Source: Rhodococcus ruber (GTDB taxonomy: Bacteria; Actinomycetota; Actinomycetes; Mycobacteriales; Mycobacteriaceae). From it: DNA of 64,000 bases. This document shows positions 28,376 through 36,866 of the stretch, one piece after another; positions within the stretch are counted from its first letter, which is position 1; each line of letters begins with the position of its first letter. Location of the stretch: NCBI RefSeq assembly GCF_027270735.1, contig NZ_JAPWIJ010000004.1:124001-188000 (forward strand). Direction: 5' to 3'. Both the position numbers and the translations under genes were made by a program. A model generated the notes under the pieces. That model did not search any database. It was not told where the DNA came from and worked only from the letters and a program-made list of their open reading frames with translations.

Positions 28376-28635
28376 CGACTTCGAAGGGGGCGGTCCTGTT
28401 GGTGGGAAAGTTCGAGCGCAACAAGGACACCGTTCAGGAGTTCACCGAATCTGCCGCCAATCACGTCGGCCGGATCGTGGTGATCATCACCGGAGCCGTC
28501 CGCGACGTCACCCGTGAGATCGGAGATCTGATCACCGATGGCATCGAGATGCGGGAAGCGGCGAAGAAAGCGGAGCGCGACGCCCCGCTGGGTACCGTGA
28601 TCAACGGAGAGTTCGAGACTCGCGACCGACATTGA
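28372..28635 (+). CDS. Small conserved-looking hypothetical protein downstream of the desaturase
   Basis: Up to 87 aa, soluble and charged except for one short hydrophobic stretch (GRIVVIITGAV) in the middle. I do not recognise a domain. The frame begins at GTG 28372, which overlaps the desaturase stop (GTGA), but an in-frame GTG at 28402 would give VGKFERNKDTVQEF as the start, with AAGGGGG 12 nt upstream; both are plausible. Position in the operon suggests an accessory role in desaturation or membrane association. A strong terminator follows 15 bp after its stop. Confidence 0.7.
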   Translation: MTTSKGAVLLVGKFERNKDTVQEFTESAANHVGRIVVIITGAVRDVTREIGDLITDGIEMREAAKKAERDAPLGTVINGEFETRDRH

Positions 28636-28650
28636 TTCATCGAATCGACA

Positions 28651-28685
28651 ACGAAGCCGTCCGAGTGATGCTCGGGCGGCTTCGT
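28651..28685. terminator. Bidirectional terminator between the desaturase unit and the methyltransferase
   Basis: 15-nt arms (ACGAAGCCGTCCGAG and CTCGGGCGGCTTCGT) pair with one T-G wobble around a 5-nt loop. It lies between convergent genes and probably ends transcription from both sides. Confidence 0.8.
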
Positions 28686-28705
28686 CGTGTCTCGGGTACG
28701 GGTGG

Positions 28706-29815
28706 CTAGCGGCGGCGCAGTCGCCACAGCGAGGTGGTCTCGCGCGAACGGGCCTCGTGCAGCACATCGGAGGAGTCGCTGACTCGCGAGTGCGTCGGTG
28801 TGGTGTCGCTACGGTCGACAATCACCAGCCCTGCCGCGTCGACAGCGCCGAGAAGGTCTGCGCGCGTGACCAATCCGAGCAGTTCGGCGAGGTCGGAGAG
28901 AACCAACCAGGCCTCGCCGTTCGATGTCAGGTGTCCACCGAGGCGGCTCAGGAAGGACTTGAGCATTCGCGACCCGGGGTCGTACACCGCATGTTCGATG
29001 CCCGAGGTCGGCTTCGTGGGAATCCAGGGCGGATTGCACACGATCAATCCCGCGCGCCCGGTCGGGAAGATGTCGGTCTGCACCACCTCGACTCGATCGG
29101 TGCAACCGAGTGCCTCGATGTTCGCTCGTGCACAGGCGACCGATCGCGGGTCCTTGTCGGTGGCGACGACCGAGGTCACGCCGCGGCGGGCGAGTACTGC
29201 AGCCAGAACACCCGAGCCGGTACCGATGTCGAACGCGCGGTCCGCGGGAGGCAGTGGTGCGTCGGCGACGAGTTGGATGTACTCGCCGCGAATGGGGGAG
29301 AAGACTCCGTAGTGCGGGTGAATCGAGGCGTCCAGAGCCGGTACGAAGACGCCCTTGCGACGCCACTCGTGTGCACCGACCATGCCGAGCAGTTCGCGCA
29401 ACGAGAGCACGCACGGCGCGGCGTCGGGGCCGATGGCCTCCGACACTGCGGCCTGGACGTCCGGTGCTCGGCCGAGATCGAGGCGGGCACTCGAATCGAG
29501 TTCCACCAGAAGCATTCCGAGCACCCGAACGCGGCGCGCCTGGTACTGGCGATGCAGATGAAACTGCTCGGCGGGCGACGCATCGGGCGACCGTTTGGCG
29601 GGCGGAACCCGACGGGTCATCGCGGACAACAGTTGTCGCGCATTGTTGTAGTCACCGCGCCACAACAGGGCCTCGCCGATCGCGGCCAGCTTGTAGGCGA
29701 CGTCAGCGGTGGTCGAATCGTCGACGATGCGCACCATACGAGGAGCGGGAGCGCCGTTCTCCGACTGCCAGCGGGAGGTGCGTTCGCTACCGTCCTCGAC
29801 CCAGGTGATGCTCAT
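28706..29815 (-). CDS. Class I SAM-dependent methyltransferase with NPPW motif
   Basis: 369 aa. An N-terminal region (about residues 1-180) without a recognised fold precedes a Rossmann methyltransferase domain: AFDIGTGSGVLAAVLARRGV (motif I), VVATDKDPRSVACARANIEA (motif II) and LIVCNPPWIP (motif IV). NPPW/NPPY motifs are typical of enzymes modifying glutamine amides or exocyclic base amines (PrmC/HemK, RsmC, N6-adenine types); the target is not evident. ATG 29815 is chosen as the first Met after the upstream gene's stop; the open frame reaching 30142 overlaps that gene. It lies 13 bp after the carboxyethylornithine-synthase-like gene, so both are probably one transcript. Confidence 0.85.
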   Translation of the reverse strand: MSITWVEDGSERTSRWQSENGAPAPRMVRIVDDSTTADVAYKLAAIGEALLWRGDYNNARQLLSAMTRRVPPAKRSPDASPAEQFHLHRQYQARRVRVLGMLLVELDSSARLDLGRAPDVQAAVSEAIGPDAAPCVLSLRELLGMVGAHEWRRKGVFVPALDASIHPHYGVFSPIRGEYIQLVADAPLPPADRAFDIGTGSGVLAAVLARRGVTSVVATDKDPRSVACARANIEALGCTDRVEVVQTDIFPTGRAGLIVCNPPWIPTKPTSGIEHAVYDPGSRMLKSFLSRLGGHLTSNGEAWLVLSDLAELLGLVTRADLLGAVDAAGLVIVDRSDTTPTHSRVSDSSDVLHEARSRETTSLWRLRRR

Positions 29816-29828
29816 GCCGCGCTCTCGT

Positions 29829-30971
29829 TCACGCTGCAGTGTGCGGGTACTCCGCACTGCGATGTTGGAAGGCAAGGATATTGGGGTTGACGATGACGCC
29901 GCTCCTAATCTCGATCGATCGCTCGATGGTGGAATCGGCACTCCACCCCGAGGGGCCGTCGAGCACGATCCGCAGATACGGCAACAGTGATTCGCTGATC
30001 TCCCAGGTGGCCGAATTCCACAGATACGACGGGCTGTGGTCGACGGCGTAGTACCGCACGTTGTCGCCCACGGTGAACATGGGATCGGCGAACGACGTGG
30101 GCTTGGCCCACTCGAATCCCATGCCCTCGTCGCAGGAGACATCCACCACGAGGGTCCCTGGTGCGAGAGTGGGCAGATCGTCGTTCGTCAAGAACGTCAA
30201 CGGTGCATTGGTATCTTGCAGAACGCAATTGACGATGACATCGTGATCGGCGAGGAACTGCGAGAGCGGCACTCGTCCGTCGGGAGTCAGCGCCCTGCTC
30301 TGCCGCGGATCGGCGTCGTCGAGATCGAAATTGACGATGTTGGCCGAATGGATCGGCGAACTCACCGCAGTGACGCCGCGCTGCGTCAGGACGTCGACAT
30401 CGTGAATGCCGTGCGCGCTCAAGGCGGTGACCGCACCGCGGGCCGTTGCACCGAATCCGATGACTGCGGCACGCAGCCTACGGCCGTAGTCGCCGGTGGA
30501 TCCGATCAGCTGCAAGGCGTGCAACACGGAGCAGTAACCTGCCAGCTCGTTGTTCTTGTGGAACACATGCAGATTGAACCAACCATCCTGCGTCCAGTGA
30601 TTCATGGCCTCGAAGGCGATCAGTGTCAGCTTGCGATCGACGGCGATCTGCGTGAGCTTCTGGTCCTGCACGCAGTGGGGCCAACCCCACAGGGTCTGGC
30701 CCGGTCGCAATTCGGACAGGTCCTCCGCCTGTGGCTTCGGCAGCAGAATCACATCGCACTCGGCGATGAGCTGCTCGCGTGTGCGAATGCCTGCCACTTG
30801 GCCGGCCAGGTGCTCGTCCGAAATTCCGAACGGTTCGCCGTAGCCGGATTCGACAAACATGCGGGCGCGGATATCGGCGTCGATTCGATCGAAATGCAGT
30901 GGATGAATCGGTAGTCGACGCTCATCGGGCTTGCGCGAACGTGAGAGGACTCCGAGAGTGAGCTGATGCAC
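29829..30971 (-). CDS. N5-(carboxyethyl)ornithine synthase-like / alanine-dehydrogenase-family enzyme
   Basis: 380 aa. The N-terminal AlaDH/PNT-type lobe (GVLSRSRKPDERRLPIHPLH, VESGYGEPFG, VILLPKPQAEDL) and a central NAD(P) lobe (RAAVIGFGATARGAVTAL) match the group containing lactococcal carboxyethylornithine synthase and saccharopine-dehydrogenase-like enzymes. LTLIAFEAMNHW and VVDVSCDEGMGFEWAKP are typical of the group. It may reductively join pyruvate to the side-chain amine of ornithine or lysine, but the exact reaction is not provable here. GTG 30971 has GAAGGG 6 nt upstream; the TTG at 30998 is less likely. Confidence 0.8.
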   Translation of the reverse strand: MHQLTLGVLSRSRKPDERRLPIHPLHFDRIDADIRARMFVESGYGEPFGISDEHLAGQVAGIRTREQLIAECDVILLPKPQAEDLSELRPGQTLWGWPHCVQDQKLTQIAVDRKLTLIAFEAMNHWTQDGWFNLHVFHKNNELAGYCSVLHALQLIGSTGDYGRRLRAAVIGFGATARGAVTALSAHGIHDVDVLTQRGVTAVSSPIHSANIVNFDLDDADPRQSRALTPDGRVPLSQFLADHDVIVNCVLQDTNAPLTFLTNDDLPTLAPGTLVVDVSCDEGMGFEWAKPTSFADPMFTVGDNVRYYAVDHSPSYLWNSATWEISESLLPYLRIVLDGPSGWSADSTIERSIEIRSGVIVNPNILAFQHRSAEYPHTAA

Positions 30972-31041
30972 GTGTGACCCTTCGTTATGCGAAGTCAACC
31001 ACAGTGAGCCGAAGTGTCTTGCGTTCCTGCTGGTCAGAGGG

Positions 31042-31114
31042 TGCCCCCGGCAGGATTCGAACCTGCGACCAAGGGATTAGAAGGCCCTTGCTCTATCCCC
31101 TGAGCTACGGAGGC
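31042..31114 (-). tRNA. tRNA-Arg (TCT anticodon)
   Basis: On the minus strand, the acceptor GCCTCCG pairs with CGGGGGC, the D-stem is GCTC/GAGC, the anticodon loop is CTTCTAA (TCT), and the T-arm is GCAGGTTCGAATCCTGC. CCA is not encoded after A73. The inner anticodon-stem pair is a C-T mismatch, which I think also occurs in related actinobacterial tRNA-Arg(TCT). Confidence 0.95.
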
Positions 31115-31259
31115 TGGCGCGTGCGGGCGAACCCGCTCGAGCACGGTTGACGAGTGTACCTTTCCGGATACGTCGATCGCGCAGGCATGGGTTGGGCGAC
31201 GGCCGCAGCGGGAAAGCAATGGTCTGGGAGACGTTCCGATTCGAGTCGAAGGAGGTTCG

Positions 31260-32417
31260 ATGCACGACATCCTCGACGACGCGCTGCACACCTGCCAGTC
31301 CGGCAACATCGCAGCGGTGGCAACCGTGATTCGCACGTTCGACTCCGCGCCGCGTCCCGCGGGGGCGGCGATGCTGGTCGGCTCGGACGGCACGGTTGTT
31401 GGGTCGGTGTCCGGCGGCTGCGTCGAAGGCTCGGTCTACGAACTCGCGCAGGACGTCCTGCGCACCGGAACTCCGGTTCTCACTCGGTACGGAGTGTCCG
31501 ACGACGAGGCGTTCGCCGTCGGGCTCACCTGCGGCGGAACGCTCGACGTCTTCGTCGAAGTGTTCTCTCCGCAGACGTTCCCCGAACTCGACTCGGTCGT
31601 GGCGGACGTGCGCAACAACATTCCCGTCGCGGTGGCGACCGTGGTTTCGCACACCGATCCGGAATGCGTCGGCCGGAGGCTGGTCGTCGGAGAGGCAGGC
31701 ACCCGCGGTTCGATCGGCAGTGCGCGGGCCGACGCGGCCGTCGCGGACGACGCGAAAGGGCTTCTGGCATCGGGCCGTTCGGCCGTCCTGACATATGGAC
31801 CCGACGGTCAGCGACGAGGTGAGGGCATGGAGGTGTTCGTGTCCAGTCACGCACCGCCGCCCCGAATGTTGGTGTTCGGAGCCATCGATTTCGCAGCTGC
31901 GGTGGCGCAGCAGGGTGTTTTTCTCGGCTACCGCGTCACCGTCTGCGATGCACGTGCAGTTTTCGCGACCCCGCAGCGGTTTCCCGCCGCCGAACAGGTC
32001 GTCGTCGCCTGGCCACACGACTACCTGGCGGAGCAGTGGTCGGCGGGGGAGTTGGACGAGCGGACTGTTGTCTGTGTGCTCACCCACGACCCCAAATTCG
32101 ACGTGCCACTGCTCGAGGTCGCGTTGCGTCTGCCGAGCCTGGCTTTCGTCGGTGCGATGGGCTCACGCCGTACTCATGACGATCGCACGGCTCGGTTGCG
32201 GGCAACGGGGCTGACCGAGTCCGAACTCTCCCGATTGGCCAGCCCGATCGGTCTCGATCTCGGTGCCCGAACGCCTCAGGAGACTGCCGTGTCGATCGCG
32301 GCAGAGATCATCGCGCGCCGCTGGGGCGGCACCGGTGAACCGTTACGGGCCCGACATGGTCGCATCCACCACGACGCTACCGAGGACGGGCGCGGGGGCA
32401 AGTACGACGCTGTGTAG
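31260..32417 (+). CDS. XdhC/CoxI-family molybdenum-enzyme maturation protein
   Basis: 385 aa. N-terminal XdhC/CoxI domain (PRPAGAAMLVGSDGTVVGSV and GGCVEGSVYE) and C-terminal Rossmann XdhC domain (RMLVFGAIDFAAAVAQQG, AFVGAMGSRRTHDDR). XdhC proteins bind Mo cofactor, promote its sulfuration and insert it into xanthine-dehydrogenase-type enzymes. No xdhAB, coxLMS or other molybdenum-hydroxylase gene is adjacent, so this is an orphan in the window; the nitrate reductase at 10-14 kb uses a different cofactor form. ATG 31260 has a strong GAAGGAGG upstream. The gene follows tRNA-Arg. Confidence 0.9.
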   Translation: MHDILDDALHTCQSGNIAAVATVIRTFDSAPRPAGAAMLVGSDGTVVGSVSGGCVEGSVYELAQDVLRTGTPVLTRYGVSDDEAFAVGLTCGGTLDVFVEVFSPQTFPELDSVVADVRNNIPVAVATVVSHTDPECVGRRLVVGEAGTRGSIGSARADAAVADDAKGLLASGRSAVLTYGPDGQRRGEGMEVFVSSHAPPPRMLVFGAIDFAAAVAQQGVFLGYRVTVCDARAVFATPQRFPAAEQVVVAWPHDYLAEQWSAGELDERTVVCVLTHDPKFDVPLLEVALRLPSLAFVGAMGSRRTHDDRTARLRATGLTESELSRLASPIGLDLGARTPQETAVSIAAEIIARRWGGTGEPLRARHGRIHHDATEDGRGGKYDAV

Positions 32418-32449
32418 GACTCGCCTTTCGAGTATCGCCGATCACCTCC

Positions 32450-32455
32450 TACTCT
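32450..32455 (+). promoter_or_regulatory. -10 box TACTCT, leaderless candidate for the CopD-CtaG gene
   Basis: TACTCT ends 6 nt before ATG 32462 with no Shine-Dalgarno sequence, so the mRNA probably starts at the ATG. Confidence 0.5.
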
Positions 32456-32461
32456 GGTGGT

Positions 32462-34525
32462 ATGGCAACGCCGGATCTCGACAAGACCGAACCCTCGACC
32501 GCTGAACCCTCGGCGGGCGATATGCGGACGGACGGGGAACCGCGTTCGGCCACCACAACGGTGTTCGTCACTGCAGGCGTCATCGCCGGTGTGGTGGCCG
32601 CCCTCATCGTGATGCTCTCCGCGTCCGACGCGTTGGTGTTGCTCGGAATCCCGGACCCAGGTCCGGCCACCACCTACGGTCTGCCTGCCCTGCGGGCGAT
32701 CGGAGAGGTCGCGGCCGTCATCGCCGTCGGGTCGTTCCTGCTGGCAGCGTTTCTCGTGCCGCCGCAGAAGAACGGCGTCCTCGACGTCGATGGCTACCGG
32801 GCGGTGCGCACCGGCTCGGTCGCATCCATCGTCTGGGCTGTGTGCGCGCTTCTCCTCGTGCCCCTGACGTTGTCGGACACATCCGGCCAGCCGTTCACGG
32901 AGGCCATCAAGCCGGCGAACCTGTGGATCGCGCTCGATCAAGTGGAGATCGCCAGTGCGTGGCGTTGGACGGCGATCATGGCCGTGGTGCTGGCGATCTT
33001 CTCGCGCACGGTGTTGCGGTGGTCCTGGACCCCGGCGCTGCTCGGATTCTCCCTCGCGACCCTGCTGCCGATCGCGTTGAGCGGCCATTCCTCGGCGGGC
33101 GGGTCGCACGATATCGCGACCAACAGCCTGATCCTGCACCTCGGGGCTGCATCACTGTGGGCGGGCGGGCTGTTCGCGTTGCTGGCACACCTACGTAGGG
33201 GAGGCGCGCACTCGGACGTCGCGGCGCGCCGGTTCTCGACCATCGCCGGCATCTGCTTCGTCGTCATGGGTATCAGTGGAGTCATCAACGCGCTGGTCCG
33301 AGTCTCGATCGCCGACCTGTTCACCACCACCTACGGTCTGTTGATCGTGGGCAAGATCCTCGCGTTGATCGTGCTCGGCGGATTCGGATGGATGCAGCGT
33401 CGGCGGGCACTCCCGGCCCTGATCGCCGACCCCACCGCCCGCGGACCGCTGCTCCGATTCGCCGGGGCCGAGGTGCTGGTCCTCGCCGCGACCATCGGCC
33501 TGGCCGTCGGGCTCGGACGGACCCCGCCGCCGGCCGAGATCGACCCCAACCTCACGCCCACCGAGGCCGCACTCGGATACGACCTCAGCGGCCCGCCCAC
33601 GTTCGCGCGAATGGCCTTCGACTGGCGCTTCGATCTGATCTTCGGCACCGCCGCAATCGTCATGGCCGTCGTGTACCTGATCGGCGTACGCCGTCTGCGG
33701 CTGCGCGGCGACGCATGGCCCGTCGGCCGCACCGTCGCGTGGGTCCTGGGCTGCCTCACGCTGCTCATCAGCACGTCCTCGGGAATCGGGCGCTACTCCA
33801 CGGCCGTGTTCAGCGTGCACATGACCGGGCACATGATGCTCTCGATGCTGGCACCGGTCCTGCTCGCGCTCGGCGGGGCTCTCACGTTGGCACTGCGGGT
33901 GTTGCCCGCCGCGGGTAAAAGCGGTGTGCCCGGCATGCGCGAATGGCTGTTGATCGGCTTGCACAGCCGAATCTCGCAGTTCCTGACGCATCCGCTCGTC
34001 GCCTCGGTGATCTTCGTCGGCGGCTTCTACGTGCTGTACCTCGGCGGCATCTTCGGAGCCGTGCTGGACAGTCATGGCGCACACCTGTTGATGAACCTGC
34101 ACTTCGTACTCAGCGGCTACCTCTTCTACTGGACCGTCATCGGCGTCGACCCGTCGCCGCGGAAGATCGCGCCGGTGACCAAGCTGGCAGTCGTGTTCGG
34201 ATCCTTGCCGTTTCACGCGTTCTTCGGGGTTGCCCTGATGAGCATGAACACCGTCATGGGTGCCTGGTTCTACCGCACGCTCGGGCTGGACTGGAACTCC
34301 GATCTGCTCGGAGATCAGAAGCTCGGCGGCGGGATCGCCTGGGCCACCGGCGAAGTTCCACTGGTACTCGTCATGTTGGCGCTGCTGATCCAGTGGTCTC
34401 GGAGCGACGACAGAGATGCCAGACGCGGCGACCGCGCCGCCGAGCGCGATCACGACGCCGATTTGGCAGCCCACAATGCGATGTTCGCCGAGCTCGCCCG
34501 ACGAGATCAGACGGGCGGACGCTAG
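32462..34525 (+). CDS. CopD-like copper protein fused to a CtaG (caa3-type cytochrome oxidase assembly) domain
   Basis: 687 aa, about 15-16 membrane helices. After a hydrophilic N-terminus (1-35), residues about 40-350 resemble the CopD/YcnJ copper-import family, with helix histidines (SGHSSAGGSHDIATNSLILH and HLGAASLWAGGLFALLAHLR). Residues about 390-660 are a CtaG/caa3_CtaG domain: VFSVHMTGHMMLSMLAPVLL, HLLMNLHFVLSGYLFYW and FHAFFGVALMS. Proteins of this layout are common in actinobacteria and are thought to deliver copper for cytochrome oxidase. The C-terminal 40 residues are charged and cytoplasmic. Start supported by the TACTCT box 6 nt upstream. It converges on a MarR gene 10 bp away. 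Confidence 0.9.
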   Translation: MATPDLDKTEPSTAEPSAGDMRTDGEPRSATTTVFVTAGVIAGVVAALIVMLSASDALVLLGIPDPGPATTYGLPALRAIGEVAAVIAVGSFLLAAFLVPPQKNGVLDVDGYRAVRTGSVASIVWAVCALLLVPLTLSDTSGQPFTEAIKPANLWIALDQVEIASAWRWTAIMAVVLAIFSRTVLRWSWTPALLGFSLATLLPIALSGHSSAGGSHDIATNSLILHLGAASLWAGGLFALLAHLRRGGAHSDVAARRFSTIAGICFVVMGISGVINALVRVSIADLFTTTYGLLIVGKILALIVLGGFGWMQRRRALPALIADPTARGPLLRFAGAEVLVLAATIGLAVGLGRTPPPAEIDPNLTPTEAALGYDLSGPPTFARMAFDWRFDLIFGTAAIVMAVVYLIGVRRLRLRGDAWPVGRTVAWVLGCLTLLISTSSGIGRYSTAVFSVHMTGHMMLSMLAPVLLALGGALTLALRVLPAAGKSGVPGMREWLLIGLHSRISQFLTHPLVASVIFVGGFYVLYLGGIFGAVLDSHGAHLLMNLHFVLSGYLFYWTVIGVDPSPRKIAPVTKLAVVFGSLPFHAFFGVALMSMNTVMGAWFYRTLGLDWNSDLLGDQKLGGGIAWATGEVPLVLVMLALLIQWSRSDDRDARRGDRAAERDHDADLAAHNAMFAELARRDQTGGR

Positions 34526-34535
34526 CAGAGTGGGG

Positions 34536-34961
34536 TCAGTCGCTCTCGGCGATTTTGGCGAGTAATCGATTCAGCTCGACGCGTTCGGCCGACTCGAGGC
34601 CGTCGAACATCTCGGACGACACCTGACGACGCGCGTCGTCGATCCGGTCCAGCAGCGCGCGACCGGTATCGGTCAGCGTCACCAGCACTGCCCGCCGATC
34701 ACTCGGATCCGGCTGCCGCGTCACCAGTTGCGCCGATTCGAGCGAGTCGACGATGTCGGTGGCCGATCGCGCCACGATGCGGAGGTGTTCGGCGAGATCG
34801 CGCAGACGCATCGATTCCTGCTCGCGGGCCAGGACGTGCAGGGCCCGGCTCTGTGAGGGATTGAGTCCGAACGGTTCGAGCGCACTCATGTGGCTGCGCC
34901 GGATGCGCCGCGCGACAGCCATGAAGCTTTCGCTCAGATTGGTCGAAGGTCCGGGATCCAT
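34536..34961 (-). CDS. MarR-family transcriptional regulator
   Basis: About 141 aa. Winged helix with PSQSRALHVLAREQESMRLR, the recognition-helix region AEHLRIVARSATDIVDSLES, and the wing LVTRQPDPSDRRAVLVTLTD. Dimerisation helices flank it. ATG 34961 lies exactly 7 nt after a perfect TATGAT box, so the mRNA is probably leaderless; ATG 34973 and the start at 34997 would overlap or precede that box. It diverges from an ABC exporter, and three ACCTC/GAGGT half-sites sit between them, so it likely represses both. Confidence 0.88.
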   Translation of the reverse strand: MDPGPSTNLSESFMAVARRIRRSHMSALEPFGLNPSQSRALHVLAREQESMRLRDLAEHLRIVARSATDIVDSLESAQLVTRQPDPSDRRAVLVTLTDTGRALLDRIDDARRQVSSEMFDGLESAERVELNRLLAKIAESD

Positions 34962-34968
34962 GGAACGG

Positions 34969-34974
34969 ATCATA
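34969..34974 (-). promoter_or_regulatory. -10 box TATGAT of the MarR gene
   Basis: A consensus-like -10 hexamer on the minus strand ending 7 nt before ATG 34961, adjacent to the half-site array at 34991-35011. This is a leaderless arrangement. Confidence 0.6.
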
Positions 34975-34990
34975 GCGAGGGTTGCTCGCA

Positions 34991-35011
34991 ACCTCATAGT
35001 GAGGTAACCTC
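34991..35011. promoter_or_regulatory. Putative MarR operator: ACCTC-N5-GAGGT-N1-ACCTC
   Basis: Three alternating half-sites create two overlapping palindromes: ACCTCA-TAG-TGAGGT (34991-35005) and GAGGT-A-ACCTC (35001-35011). The array lies 17 bp upstream of the MarR -10 box, about where its -35 would be, and 49 bp before the ABC start, a good position for a shared operator. Binding is inferred. Confidence 0.6.
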
Positions 35012-35059
35012 TGCATGTTGCTTCAGTGACCCTCTAGTTCAACTTCTCAGGAGGCCTAC

Positions 35060-36856
35060 TTGGAAAGCCGACCCGAACGTTCTCTTCCCGCATCCGATCC
35101 AGCACCCGTCAGCCGAGTCCTGGCTCTGTTCACGCCCTACCGGCGCAAGATCGCCATCGTCAGTGCGATCATCGTGGCCAGTGCGATCATCGCCCTCGCC
35201 TCTCCCTTACTCCTTCGCGAACTCCTCGATCATGCGATCCCCGACCGTGACGTCACTCTCGTCACCCTCATCGCGCTCGGCATGATCGCAGTTGCAGTCG
35301 CCACCAATACCCTCGGCGTCGTACAGACCTGGATGTCCAACGGCGTCGGCCAGCAACTCATGCACGACCTCCGCGTACAGGTCTACTCGCACCTGCAGCG
35401 GCAGTCCCTCGGATTCTTCGCTCGTACGCGCACCGGCGAGGTGCAATCACGTATCGCCAACGACATCGGCGGTATGCAATCGGTCGTCACCAACACCGCG
35501 ACGTCCATCGCGCAGAACGCGACGACGGTCGCCGCGACGGTGGTTGCCCTCTTCCTGCTCGACTGGAAACTCGCCACGTTCTCGTTGATCATCCTGCCGG
35601 TATTCGTTCGCGTAGCGCGCCGCATCGGTGACGAGCGCCGCAAGATCTCGACCAGGCGACAGAAGTTGCTCAGTGATCTGTCTGTCCAGATCGAGGAATC
35701 CCTTTCTGTCAGCGGCATTTTGCTGGGCAAGACCACCGGTTCCGCACAGGTGTTGACCGAGAAGTTCGCCGACCGATCCCACGAAGTGGCCGGCGTCGAG
35801 CTCGCAGCGATGATGGCGGGAAAGTGGCGAATGGCCACCATCCAGATCAGTTTCGCCGTCATGCCTGCCCTGGTGTATTGGTTCGCCGGCATCACCATCG
35901 GCCAGGGGAGTGCCTTGACGATCGGAACTCTGGTCGCCTTCACTGCTCTGCAAACTCAATTGTTCCGGCCCACCATGCAATTGCTCAACACCGGAGTCGA
36001 GGTACAGGCCTCACTCGCCCTGTTCGGTCGGGTGTTCGAGTACCTCGATCTGCCGATCGACGTTGCCGAGCCGGCACATCCGGTGGCGCTGCCTCGTGAG
36101 GCCGTGCACGGCGACGTCGCCTTCCGCGGTGTCGATTTCACCTATGCCGCGGCGACAGTTCCGACCTTGAGCGACATCGACCTCGAGGTCCCGGCCGGAA
36201 GCACTCTCGCCCTGGTCGGTGCTACCGGATCCGGTAAGACGACTCTGGGCTATCTGGTTGCGCGGCTGCATGATCCGACTTCCGGATCGGTGACCATCGA
36301 CGGGATCGATCTGCGGGAGATGGCGTCGGAGAACATCGCCGACCTGGTCGGCGTCGTTTCGCAGGAGACATACCTGTTTCACGCCACCATCAGGGAGAAT
36401 CTGCGGTTCGCCAAACCCGATGCCTCCGACGAGGAGATTGTCGCAGCCGCCCGAACGGCGCAGATCCACGATTTCATCGATGGACTCGACGACGGCTACG
36501 ACACGATGGTCGGTGAGCGCGGATACCGGTTCTCGGGTGGCGAGAAGCAACGGATCGCGATAGCGCGAACCGTATTGCGGAACCCGCCGATTCTGGTGCT
36601 CGACGAAGCGACCAGTGCCCTCGACAACCGCACCGAACGTGCAGTGCAAACGGCTCTCGACGGTCTGATGGAAGGTCGAACGACCATCCTCATCGCGCAC
36701 CGGTTGTCCACGGTGCGCGGTGCGGACCGTATCGCGGTACTCGACCACGGGGTCGTTCGCGAGGTCGGAAGCCACGAATACCTGTTGGAGCAGGGCGGCA
36801 TGTACGCCCAATTGGTCCGAGCCGCAGACGATGTCGTGGACAGTGTGGCTGCATGA
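35060..36856 (+). CDS. ABC transporter, fused permease and ATPase (exporter type)
   Basis: 598 aa half-transporter. Six membrane helices (about residues 25-300), including the coupling region GFFARTRTGEVQSRIANDIG, then the nucleotide-binding domain (about 345-590): Walker A LVGATGSGKTTLGY, Q-loop VGVVSQETYLF, signature FSGGEKQRIAIAR (F in place of the usual L), Walker B PILVLDEATSALD and H-loop ILIAHRLSTV. It would act as a homodimeric or paired lipid/drug exporter; substrate unknown. The TTG start at 35060 has AGGAGG 5 nt upstream. It diverges from a MarR regulator through a shared operator-like array. Confidence 0.92.
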   Translation: MESRPERSLPASDPAPVSRVLALFTPYRRKIAIVSAIIVASAIIALASPLLLRELLDHAIPDRDVTLVTLIALGMIAVAVATNTLGVVQTWMSNGVGQQLMHDLRVQVYSHLQRQSLGFFARTRTGEVQSRIANDIGGMQSVVTNTATSIAQNATTVAATVVALFLLDWKLATFSLIILPVFVRVARRIGDERRKISTRRQKLLSDLSVQIEESLSVSGILLGKTTGSAQVLTEKFADRSHEVAGVELAAMMAGKWRMATIQISFAVMPALVYWFAGITIGQGSALTIGTLVAFTALQTQLFRPTMQLLNTGVEVQASLALFGRVFEYLDLPIDVAEPAHPVALPREAVHGDVAFRGVDFTYAAATVPTLSDIDLEVPAGSTLALVGATGSGKTTLGYLVARLHDPTSGSVTIDGIDLREMASENIADLVGVVSQETYLFHATIRENLRFAKPDASDEEIVAAARTAQIHDFIDGLDDGYDTMVGERGYRFSGGEKQRIAIARTVLRNPPILVLDEATSALDNRTERAVQTALDGLMEGRTTILIAHRLSTVRGADRIAVLDHGVVREVGSHEYLLEQGGMYAQLVRAADDVVDSVAA

Positions 36857-36866
36857 GCGAGACCGG

